From Lycocorax pyrrhopterus obiensis (Eukaryota > Chordata > Aves > Passeriformes > Paradisaeidae), in contig JACSVZ010000004.1 of assembly GCA_014706295.1 (NCBI GenBank), positions 87,551,047 through 87,615,046 of the forward strand: 64,000 bases of DNA, read 5' to 3'. Each line of letters starts with the position of its first letter. Position 1 is the stretch's first letter. The position numbers and the translations under genes were made by a program. This document shows, one piece after another, positions 23,601 to 33,700 of the stretch. The notes beneath the pieces were generated by a model, which worked only from the letters and a program-made list of their open reading frames with translations, did not search any database and was not told where the DNA came from.

Positions 23601-26600
23601 TCCCTGCCACACTGCAGCCACCAGCAAACCCCTGGATGGGCTAAGGTAGGTCATGCCCTGCCAGAGCCTGGGTCTGCCCCAGAGGGAGAGGTGTGGTTTG
23701 AGTATAGGGCTATAAACACGCCTGTATTGATTGCCACTTCTGTAGACACTGAGAAAGATAAGGCAGACTGAGGAGGACAGATGGCACTACCCACACACGT
23801 TAGCTCAGCTAATCTCTGCATAACTCTGGGCTAAGTGACCACTTTCTTCATGCCCATTTTGGAACTACTTGATCATCAGGAACACCTTGTTATTCTTTCC
23901 GTGTCTCCTATTAGCAGCCCCAGCAGTGCCATAGGAGCAAACTAGCTGGTATATAGTGGCAAGATTCTTGGGACTCATTATTTTCTGAACTCGAGGTAAT
24001 TAAAGCTGTAGCAGCATTGACAAGGGTGGACTTTAATCACATTTTCCCTCCCTGAGATTATGAGCAGCATGGTGAGAAAGAAGAACATACTAACACCAGT
24101 GACAGTGAAAATTGCATAATTATTTTACCTATTTGACAAGAAACAAAATATTTTGGTCTTGTGGGACACTATTTGGGGTAAATCTGGCTCTTAAAATACA
24201 CTGAAAATTTGGTGAGTTGGTGCAGGTCTTCAATCCTATTTAGTTATTTGCCTACAGCACCGCACTCTGCAGGGAGATGTAAGAGGAAGAGGAAATGCAG
24301 AATAATAACTGCTGTTAATGTAAAATGCATGAAAATGGACTAAAAACATAGGGCCAAGAATTTGCTTCCACTCTCGCCTGTGAGAATATTGCAAAAAGCA
24401 CCCTCAAAAGTTAAGACCAGATTGTAACATGATCATACCTCAGAACAGAGAGTGAGCGCGTTCACACCAGTTCCGTGTTGGAATCTCAAAATAGCAGCTT
24501 CATCCAGTCACTTGCTTATGAGACCTGAAAATACAAAATTGTGAAGAAAGCCTTGCTTGGAAGCTTTTTCTACAAAGATTAAGTACTTAAAAGTTAGACA
24601 AAGTTGTACAGACAGCATCAAGCATTTGTGGTCTGCACAACAGAAGAAAACACCATATTCAGAAGAAATAGATGCTGCAATTTCAAGCCTGATTCTTTAG
24701 TCCAGTGTTTGATTAGGAACAGTAATCGCATCCCATTTATTGTGCTGATAAAGAACATGGAGCTGCCACAGTCAGTTTGGATGGATGCCAAGGCAAACTC
24801 AGGCAGAAGTGAAAAGTCCCGTTAAGATGACTGAGTGGCAAATGATGGTTATTTATTCTAATCAATATGTTAATTTACTTCTGGAAAAACTGGATTAATT
24901 TGTTCCTAATCAAAACAAGGACCTATTCATTACAGTGTGTATGATGAACTGCTACTAAATAGGCATAGCTAGGATTTCTAACAATTTTTTAAAAAAAGAA
25001 GACAGATTTCATAACTCACCCCCCAAAAGAAGACCATTTGGGCTTGTTTCCCTGGAACACACACTAACCCTTTATCCAGGCTAATTTCAAACACCATGCT
25101 GGCGGGCCTTCTACTCCGAGCTCTTTTGCCCTCTCAGCGCTGCAGCGCTCACTGACTTTTCACTCTACTTTCAAATGTTCCAGCTGTTCTCTTCCTAGCC
25201 ATACTCTCAAACACTAGTATCTATTTAACCTCTTCCCTTTGTGTACCATTGATTTAGCAAGGACAGCCCTGTCTGCTGAGGCCTCTTGTCACCTCTGCTG
25301 CTGCTGCCTAGGCTGGGTCACCTAGGACTTAGCTTTCCACTGTACTCAGATTCTGCCTCTTCTCTCTCAAAAGGTAGGATTACCTTTAGTTATTAGATGC
25401 AGGTAAAAATTATATGCAAGATATATCTTATTTTACATCAGCCCTAGCAATCCTTCTGTCTTAAATCCTGAATAATGTTTCATTTGCCCTTCTCTGAACT
25501 CCAGCCTCATTGATTCCAGTCTGATAACAAGGTCTCTGAAGCCCCTCCTGAGCAAAGATACCAGCAGCAATTTCATCAGTGCTCAGTGGAGAGGTCAATG
25601 GTAGTGTCTTCACTCCTGACAAACCTGTAGATGCTCCAAGAAGATGAGGATGATGCTGGGACTCAGTACATCTGCAGCCCAGAATGACACTGGCCAGCTC
25701 CTACCCGTATTAAATGCCAAACATTTAGTGCCAAAACACTTGGCATCGTTTGCTTAGTTCTCCCAAATGGGTAATTCTGAAACGACATTTCCCATGCTGT
25801 GACCTTGCTCTTGTTCTCTGACTGATAACAGCATGAGCACTTCGGAGAGACCAGGAGAGGGAAGAACCAGCAGACCAGCTGGCAGTCTGAGAGTTCACAC
25901 TGGAGCCAGGCTGGCAAAACCAAAATCCCACCCCCCCAGTCTCATCGTTTCCTCCATCAGCTGTTGTGTCTTTCCTCTTCAGTGCCAGTTACTTGGCACC
26001 CTGGGCATACAGAGCCTCATTAAAACCCCACCAGCATGCGAGAAAGGCAAGCTCCACAGTGAAGGGAGGCACAGCGGGTATGTGCCAGCCTCTGGTGGCT
26101 TGGGGCACGCTTCCCTGCCTGTGGGACACAAGGTGGGGACCAGGCAGCAGCACATCCCTTTCCTGCACAGGGTGCTGCTCACTCCCCAGCTACACTCCCT
26201 ATGCCCTGCTCCATCCCTTTTTGCATCTCAAGTTCTTATTTTTTATTTTTAAACAGCCAGATTGAGTCTTAATTATTTAAGCACCTTCCAGATTTAGAAA
26301 GCTGTTTTGGCTGTGAAAATAACACTCAGTGCAATCATCTCTCATCAATAAACCATGGAAACAAATGTGTATGCCTGTTGGGAAGGAATTTTATTTAAAG
26401 CATACTGAAAAGTGCTTTAAATAAAGTGTGAAAGATGTGAAAAGACCTAATGCTGGTCATGTTTCAGTGAGCTCAGGACATTTTGGCTCAAGTGAGAAAA
26501 AATGGGACCTGTGCCTTATTCAATTAAGATGGCTTGACTTCTCACAAATAGGAAGGGATGCCTCAGAGACATCCAAACCACAAACCTGGACAAAGGGCCT

Positions 26601-26983
26601 TCAGAAAGGCATGCTCACCTGACAGTTGTGCTGGTTTTCATAGGGTTTGGGGTTTTTTTTTCAAAGTGTTAAAACACGTAGGCAAACACAGCTGTGAGTA
26701 TTCATACTTTACTGAAAACTGCTATAAAGCCTCAAATCACACACACACAAATCATACAGGGGTTTGATCCTTCGGGGAAATAAAGATTCGAGCTTTAAAA
26801 CAAAAAGAGGAAAAAACCTCTCCAACACCAACCAAATAGCATTCCTAACATCTTAAAAGAAATAAGATTAAAGAACAGTGGCATAGTCTCAATGTTTACT
26901 TTAGTGATAGATTTTCTTTTGTCCTAGTAAGAGCTTAAGGAAAATAATTTCAGATCCCACTGGGGAACACTCTGCATTATTGT
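17666..26983. other. Intergenic DNA, nothing recognised
   Basis: More than nine kilobases upstream of ELOVL5 with no supported gene or repeat. Frames of up to about 140 codons (for example near 25833-26252) look like chance. The stretch could hold distal regulatory sequence, but that cannot be seen without cross-species alignment. Confidence 0.4.
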
Positions 26984-26984
26984 A

Positions 26985-27650
26985 CTCATAGAATCATAGA
27001 ATCTTAGAATCATAGAATCATAGAATATGCTGTCAGAGGGACCCCCGAGGATCATCAGAGCCCAACTCCTGGCCCTGCCCAGGACACCCCAAGAGTCACA
27101 GCGTGTGCCCGAGAGCATTGTCCAAACACTCCTTGAGCTCTGTCAGGCTTAGTGCTGTGACCACTGCCCTGGGGAGCCTGTTCCAGTGCCCAACCACCCT
27201 CTGGGTGAAGAACTTCTTTCCTGATATCCAACCTAAACCTCCCCTGACTCAGCTCCATGCTGTTTCCTTGAGTCCTCTGCTCACAAGAGTGAAGAGATCA
27301 GTGCCTGCCCCTCCACTATCCCTTGTGACGATGTTGAAAAGCTCAATGAGGTCTCCCCTCAGTCTCCTCTTCTCCAGGCTGAACAGATCAAGTGACCTCA
27401 GCCACTCCTCGTACGGCTTCCCCTCAAGACCCTTCATATCCTCGTGGCCCTCCTTTTGATGCTCTCAAATAGCTTAATGTCCTTTTTATATTGTGGTGAC
27501 CAAAATAGCACACAGGACTCAAGGTGAGGCTGCCCCAAAGCAAAGCAGAGTGGGACAATCACCTCCTTTGACCAGCTGGTGATGCTGTGCCTGATGCACC
27601 CCAGGACACAGCTGACCCTCCCAGGACCTGTTCTTGACTATCTACAGCCC
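26985..27650 (-). mobile_element. CR1 LINE 3' fragment with octamer tail
   Basis: Repeats of ATAGAATC and close variants at about 26990-27023 are the CR1 3' tail read in reverse. CR1 3' UTR and ORF2-end sequence follows to about 27650, including GAGCATTGTCCAAACACTCC, CTGGGGAGCCTGTTCC and CTCTTCTCCAGGCTGAAC. It is close in sequence to the copy at 43704-44365. It ends roughly 0.9 kb before the ELOVL5 CpG island. Confidence 0.85.
26990..27023 (-). repeat. CR1 3' octamer repeat tail
   Basis: Four to five imperfect units of CATAGAAT, one changed to CTTAGAAT. CR1 elements end in such short 8-bp repeats rather than poly(A), which marks this as the 3' terminus of the adjacent minus-strand copy. Confidence 0.82.
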
Positions 27651-28544
27651 AGCATGACCTCTGGGGACTGTTTGCATGCTGAGTTTCAATCAGGTGAGGT
27701 GAGGCTGCAATACATTGCTTAAGCTAAATGACCATGGACATTGACCTCGGTAAATTACCATGGACGTGGTATCACTGCCCAGGAGAAGCTACTGGATGTT
27801 GGGTTGGCATAGCCAGTTTTGATGGCTTCAACCAATCAGGTGTCTTCTACAGCCGAGGGAAAGCTCCAGGAAACCCTTTTTACTGCAGCTTCCTAAAATT
27901 GTTAACTGCTTCCCACAGAGTGGAGATACTTGATCTTGAATAAACCCCATGCAAATTGCTGCTTGACTCCTCTCCTTTGCAAAGCAAAGCTGCTCTTTAT
28001 TTATGTAACATTTTCATTTAATTAACAAAGAGATGGAACAAACTCTTGGGGAGGGGGAAAAAATTAAAAGGTCATCTTCCATCACGAGGGAATATGTGAG
28101 AGAGGGAAAGAAACTGGTTTCTTCCTGTTGGCCATACTATCGGCAAGGCATCCTCACTATTGCCCCATTAGGACCTTGTGGAGGTAATGAAGTGTCTGGA
28201 GAGCATGGACAGAACCTTTCTTCCTCTGTTGAGCATCCCTGCAATTGGAAAGGTGCCAAAGAGGATGCTTTGAGATTCCTTCCTCAGACATCTGACACTG
28301 TGGGGACCGGCTCAGCATATGCATGTGAATTACACAAAACCAGCGGTTTTATTATACGACCAAGTTAAAATACTACCTGCTTAATTGCAGCCAGAGCTTA
28401 CATTCAAAAATGCTGTCACCTTGCAAAGCCTGTTACTTCAAAACACAGGAAACACTAACTACATCTGCCCGGGACCTTTAATGTAGGCCTGCGGCTCATC
28501 TCATTATGACAGTCTTTAATTACATGGTCCCCTATTGTTTTTCA
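27651..28544. other. Upstream flank of the ELOVL5 promoter
   Basis: This stretch, between the CR1 copy and the CpG island, contains no recognised gene. The frame at 28033-28368 has no recognisable domain and is taken as chance. Proximal control elements may lie here. Confidence 0.4.
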
Positions 28545-28704
28545 CGGGGGCGCCGCGCTCGCACGGCCCGGGCTGAGAGCCCTGAGGGCCCGAGGAGCCG
28601 CTCTCCGCTCCCCTGCCCGCCCGGGACCTGTCGGACTCGGCGGCTCCGACCCGCGGCGCTGGGGAGCCCCGCACGCGCCGCTCCCGCACCGCCCCCGCCG
28701 CCGG

Positions 28705-28709
28705 ATTGG
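28705..28709 (-). promoter_or_regulatory. Inverted CCAAT box
   Basis: GGATTGGCTC contains ATTGG, a CCAAT box read on the minus strand, in a context favoured by NF-Y. It lies 14 bp before the first CRE, a common pairing in CpG-island promoters. Confidence 0.6.
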
Positions 28710-28722
28710 CTCTCTGCGGCCG

Positions 28723-28730
28723 TGACGTCA
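28723..28730. promoter_or_regulatory. Palindromic cAMP response element, first copy
   Basis: Perfect TGACGTCA, the full CREB/ATF palindrome, in the sequence GCCGTGACGTCATAG. Confidence 0.72.
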
Positions 28731-28772
28731 TAGCGCCCCTCTGCCGCCGCCCGTGAGCCCCCCGCACCACTC

Positions 28773-28780
28773 TGACGTCA
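28773..28780. promoter_or_regulatory. Palindromic cAMP response element, second copy
   Basis: A second perfect TGACGTCA exactly 50 bp after the first, in CTCTGACGTCACCG. Confidence 0.72.
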
Positions 28781-28802
28781 CCGTCAGCCCACGGCCGGCG
28801 GG

Positions 28803-28846
28803 GGGGCGGGGCCCGCCGCCCCGCGCCCGCCCCTCGGCCCCGCCCC
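28803..28846. promoter_or_regulatory. GC boxes near the probable start site
   Basis: GGGGCGGGGC at 28803-28812 and CCCCGCCCC at 28838-28846 are consensus Sp1/KLF sites, one in each orientation, just upstream of the probable exon 1. Confidence 0.6.
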
Positions 28847-28849
28847 GCG

Positions 28850-28911
28850 GCTCGCAGCGGGACAGACCGGCCGGTGCCGCCCGCCGCCCCCAGTGCCGCC
28901 GCCGCCGCCAG
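28850..28911 (+). other. ELOVL5: ELOVL5 non-coding exon 1 (5' UTR), probable
   Basis: The segment ends in five GCC triplets and CCAG|GTAGGG, a good 5' splice site at 28911/28912. It sits just downstream of the CRE/GC-box cluster. ELOVL5 in other vertebrates has a non-coding first exon in a CpG island with the start codon in exon 2, which fits the coding exon found at 51620. The transcription start is a guess, because no initiator or TATA box fixes it. Only the 3' edge is well supported. Confidence 0.6.
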
Positions 28912-29262
28912 GTAGGGCCGCGTCCCCGGCCCGGAGGGAGCGCAGCGCCGGGGCTCGCCGCCCGGAGACGGGATGCGGCGCGGCCGCCCGGGCCCGGAGG
29001 AGGATGCGGCGGACGAGGGGGGTGGGGGCCACGGCGGGCGGGGGGCGCCGCTCCGCGGGGCGCGCAACAAGTGCGGCGGCAGCGCCGGCGGTGCGCGGAG
29101 CGAAGGAGGGGCTCGGCTCCCGGCGAGGAGCGGCGGGGCTGCGGCCAGGGACGGGGCCGGCAGTGGCGGGCAGGCCGGCCGTGGAGGGAGGGGACGGGGC
29201 GGCGGAAGGGACGGGGCTCTCGCCGGGAGCGTCTTTTCCCCGGTGCAGTTTAGTCCAGAGCA

Positions 29263-29271
29263 TGATGCAAT
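29263..29271 (+). promoter_or_regulatory. C/EBP-ATF composite (CARE-like) motif
   Basis: TGATGCAAT matches the composite half-site bound by ATF4-C/EBP heterodimers. It lies in the CpG island about 350 bp downstream of exon 1. This is a motif match only. Confidence 0.4.
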
Positions 29272-29276
29272 CCCGC

Positions 29277-29290
29277 ATTGCCATGGATAC
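29277..29290. promoter_or_regulatory. RFX X-box-like motif
   Basis: ATTGCCATGGATAC resembles the RFX-factor X-box (two half-sites of the GTTGCC type around AT), with one weaker half. It lies six bases after the CARE-like site. This is a motif match only. Confidence 0.4.
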
Positions 29291-30782
29291 TGCATCCCGG
29301 GCGGCGGCGGCAGCGCCTTCCGCCGTGCGGGGCACGGGGTGGGGTGGAATAACGGGCAGGAAGGGAGGAGACCCCGCACCTCAGCCCCCATCCTCGGCCG
29401 TAGCTGCCTGCCCGGGGAGCTCGCGGAGGGCTGAGCGCTGCCACGGCTCCAGAAACTCTGATCCGTGTTTTTCCGCCGTGGCGGGTGTGTGGGGCGTGCA
29501 TCCCGCCAGCCCGGCCTCGCTGAGGCGGCTGCTGCCGGCCGGGAGAGCAGCCCGGCGGAGAGAGGCAGGATGTCAGCGGAAGGGCTCGTCGGGCTCGGAA
29601 GGGAACGCTGTTACTTCTCTTTCTTCTTCCCTGAACTCTTGCCAAGCGCCCCTGACCGCCGTACTTGTTTAGAACTGGAGCCGCTGGCACGGTAGTTCCC
29701 GGGTCTGTGTGTGGGACAGGGCAGACGCCGCGTTAAACCAGCGCCCTGGGGATGTGCAGTGCTTCTGAAAGGGGCCGGCCCGTTTTAAAACCTAGATGTT
29801 TAGAGAGTACATGCATTAGGAAATGAGCAGAAAAGGGAGGGCAAACGATAGAAATGTGTCAGTGTGTCAGATGCCTGTGCAGGGACGTTCTTAAAAACTT
29901 TATGACTTTGCTTTTATCTCTTCATCTCCTGGAAGCCCTCGGGCACCAGCAGCATTAGAAGTCGGCAGTGCCCGGGGTTATGTGAGGTATTGTCTTGGGC
30001 AGTTTAAGTGTTTTCTCCTTCCCTGCCTGCGTTTGCTACTTTTCTGCCCTCATTCCTTTGCCCTGATTCCTAGGGATGCAGCATCTGAAGATCCCACTCC
30101 AGAGAGCTTTCCGGCACCAATCTGAACTGTGAGTCTGCAGACAAAAGGCCAGTTTTGCAGACATGGGCAGGAACAGTAGCACCTTGGCTTGCTCAGCAAG
30201 GAGGGCTCCTGGCAGACGACAAGAGGCGTTTCTCCCTCCGGCAGCTGGGTGCACTGCGTGCTCCGTGTCCCAGCCGCGGCTGAACGGCAGTGCCCCGTAC
30301 GGCTCATTTGTATTCTCAGTGCTTCGGGTGATCTCTGATGCTGTGGGATTCAGTGCCATGGCAGAGTTCTCGTGGCTGTGACAGAAAACTCCAGCAAAGA
30401 GCTCAGCCGGCTCCTAGCGATGGCGGGGGAAAACAAGGCAGAGGCATGGCTGCAGTTGGGATGCTTCCCATCAGGAAGTCTCCAAAACCGCTCTGTGCGA
30501 ATGGAAACGCCCTGCAGCTGAAACTAGAGGCGGACGAGCGTGCAGGCGTCTCCCGTGGCGGCACAGCCTTTCGCCGGAGTTTTGGGCCAGGTTGCTTCCA
30601 GGGTGAGGTTATCTCTGCCAGAGCAGCTCCCTGCCAGGACCTGGCAGCTGCGGGCCTGCCGTAAACCGCCGGCTGAAATTATCGCCGGCGGCCGCGGGTT
30701 GGGTGGAGGGTTTGCGGCTGCGAAGTTTTTGTAGATGCGGGATAATGGTGCTGCTGCATCAGTATTAAGCTGCTAACGTAGA

Positions 30783-30794
30783 GGGGGGGGGGGG
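30783..30794 (+). repeat. Poly(G) tract of 12
   Basis: Twelve uninterrupted G residues after TAGA in intron 1, about 1.2 kb downstream of the CpG island. The length may be variable or mis-called. Confidence 0.8.
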
Positions 30795-33700
30795 ATTTAT
30801 TTGGTTTAAATAAGAACTTGTGAATAACGCTGAGAAGTTTTGAGATGTATTTCACTCTAAGCCCTTCCTGCTCCTTCGGTGCAGTCGCAGCCGGAGATTT
30901 TCCTCTGCTGTTCAAAGACTCCATAGCTAGAGATAAGTAGTGGTGCAGACTCACCGCTGCTCACAGCAGCTGAAGCTGTGTCGGGGAGAGTCAGCCTGTG
31001 GCACACGTGATCGTCTGATGGTGTTTAGCAGTAAAAGCTGGAGTTTTTTATATAAGTATTCATGTATTTGTGGTGCACTCGACACAGTCTGCTTTCAAAG
31101 TAGCAAGTAGCCAACGCAGGTACTCTGCCTTGGGCTAGCTGTACTTGCACACAGAGGGAGGATTTCACCTGAAACTTGTGGTACTTGGAGATAACTGAGG
31201 TGGAGTTCTCTTCCCAGCTTTATGTGAATTTAGGAGCAAATGAAAAGGACCACCGTGCTGAGTTTTCTGAAGTTGAGTGGATTTGCCCTCACAGATGCTG
31301 TTGCCAGCTGACATTAGTCAAGAGCACCAAAAGACATGCCAGAATTATGCTTGATTTTACTGAATTTTGTACAAGGCACACATTACATATGTAATGCATG
31401 CTGGAAGCTCTTCTTTGTATTTTTTATTCATAAGTAGCTAAGTTTCTCCTGTGTTCTAACTTAAGTCTCCTGTATTTGAGCATTCAAATGCAACTAGGGA
31501 GAGCAGCAGTGAAGTGAATATGCAGTGTTGCTTTGTCTTGCAAGCTGGCAAAGGATCTAGCTCGTGCTTCATGCTGCTTTTAAAAAAACAGCTGCACTTG
31601 ATGAGTTAGTGCCTTCTACCCAGCAGCAGCTGATCAGATGGACTATCTTTGATTAAAACTCATGCATATTTGGTACTTAAATATAGCGTCACTAATGATA
31701 TTTAGTTTATGTGCTGTCTGACCAGTCCCTGGGTTTACTTATTGCAGTATTTTTAGTAAGTTGATGTTCTAAATTTCTCAGCATGAATTCTTCTTGTTGC
31801 ATTCTTTGTCTTCTTAGGACAGCCAGAATTGAAGTGAAATCTTTTGAATTCTCTGGTCTAATCTCATCTTTCCCTGCTGATTTTCATTTTGTGTTGTTTA
31901 TAAGAGGAATTAACTTAGAGAAGATAAGTTAACAGAACAAAAAAAAAGAAGCAAATTTGAAATAGTACTGTAGATCAATCAGGCCTCTGGACAGTTTCTT
32001 TAATTGCGCTTTCTTTTGCAACTTGCTAGGAGCAGGTATTTGGAAATATGTTTGAAGATTCAGATTTTTGGGAATGATGGTGGAACTGACAATATTTTAG
32101 GATTTCAGGCTGACTTGGTGCTCAAGTCCAGCAGCCACAGATGGAGAGCCCAATGCTGAGCGTGGTCCAGAGCTGCCCCTTGGGAAGCATGTGCCTTGTA
32201 AGTGACATTCAGCTGGTAATGGGTTAAATGCTCTCAAGTACTGAGCTGACCTCATTCCTTTACCTTCCTCATTTTTGGGGCAGTAAACATTGCAACATCA
32301 AAAGCTTCTGTTTCTGCTGAGCTCAGAAAAAAAAGACATCCAGATGAAGCACAAGGTTAAAATACTCATCTTCTGCCGCCTTCTGGTGGTCTCAGCAACC
32401 CTCACTTGGTGGCAGACAAAGCAAATCTCCCAGTTAATGCTGTCTGTATCCCACCTGAGAAAAATTTTTGGGAGAGAAACAGCAGTTGCCTACAGAGCCG
32501 TGTTAAAACAGTGTCGTGCCTCTGTGTGCTGTTGTCCCCTCTGGCCCTCTTGGAGCTAGTGCTAACAGGAGGTCACCAGTGAGCACTCATTCTCGCTGCT
32601 GCCTGCCCAATAGGCAGGGCAGGAGTGGTGTGGTGGTGTGGAGCAGTGACTGGATGGGAGGGTGGGCTCAGGGCCATGTCAGGTGTCACCCTGCTACCTA
32701 CGCGGTAGGTGACTTAGCTCTCGGGGTCTGGGTTCCCACCACAGCGGCAGGAAGCCAGAGCGCCTGTACTGTGCAGAGTTGTTCCCTGTGACAGCTCATG
32801 CCAGGAAGGCTCTTTTGGACTGAGAAAGCCCTTTGGAGCAAATGTGCTCTTGGTGTTGTGTTTGGGTTTTTTTATTCCAGACATGGAGGTTTTGTTCTCT
32901 GACTTCGAACAGAAAGAGGCAGGGGTGCTATTTCATTGCTGAAGAGCAGAGCCACAAATATCTCTACCTATTCTTTCTTGGCATGTTGTATTACTCCCAG
33001 GAGTGGCATGCTGTCTTAGGATGGATCACAAGCAAAATGTCTCTTCACAGCTACAAAAGCTCCACTTAGATTTGACAGCTCTTCCTTTAGGGTGTGAAGG
33101 CAGGTATAGGTAATTATGCTGTTTACTATAACCTCCCCTGCATAACTGAATAACTCATTCATTTTGTCCTCTTAATGTCAGTCCTCTTTTGATACCTTCT
33201 GTCATTACCATGTCCTGAATTAGTTGTGTGGGGGTGAGATCTGTAAAACTGTTTAGACATAGGAATACTATGGGGGCTGTTGGCCTCAGCTGTTGCAGTA
33301 ATGCTTTTGTTTTCCTGTTTTTACAGTGTACAAAACTACATTCTTCCAGGCCGCAGCATAAGCTTTTCAAAGCTCTTTTCCTATATAATAGACTGAAGAA
33401 ATTGATGCTTTCTGCATGACAGAGAACACTTCTCCATGTGCATCCAGACACTTCACAAAACTGACAATAATCCTTGTAGTGTAGTTGCTAATTTGTTTTG
33501 TGATTCTTAAATGTGTTAAAAATGCGGAAGATTCCTGCAATTTGTGCATACTAGCATTGAAATTGCTTTTTCCCTTAAATGGAAGAACACACAAGGACAG
33601 ATGAAAAGGATAATCAATGGATTACATAGACATTGGTCTGTTTAAAAACTTATTTCCAGGTCAGATTGCTTTGCTATGACCTTTCCTAAGGCTGTTTAAA

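Larger units (their letters stand above)
28545..29570. promoter_or_regulatory. ELOVL5: CpG island, ELOVL5 promoter
   Basis: Base composition changes abruptly at about 28545 from AT-rich to very GC- and CpG-rich and returns to normal near 29570. It is the only such island in the window. It lies at the 5' end of the ELOVL5 unit, and an exon 1-like segment with a good donor is inside it. The core upstream part lacks an obvious TATA box but has CRE, CCAAT and GC-box motifs, as expected of a housekeeping-type promoter. Long open frames on both strands here reflect GC richness. Confidence 0.85.

Noticed and set aside
25833..26252. 139-codon plus-strand frame upstream of ELOVL5
   Set aside because: No recognisable family, no splice-site or promoter context, and three other frames overlap it.
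1..28500. Possible 3' end of GCLC, the expected upstream neighbour
   Set aside because: No frame on either strand resembles GCLC protein, so the gene, if syntenic, must lie further upstream.
28516..29391. 291-codon minus-strand frame across the CpG island, and overlapping plus-strand frames of 153-259 codons
   Set aside because: Stops are rare in very GC-rich DNA on all frames. The peptides are Pro/Ala/Arg/Gly-rich in several frames at once and show no domain.
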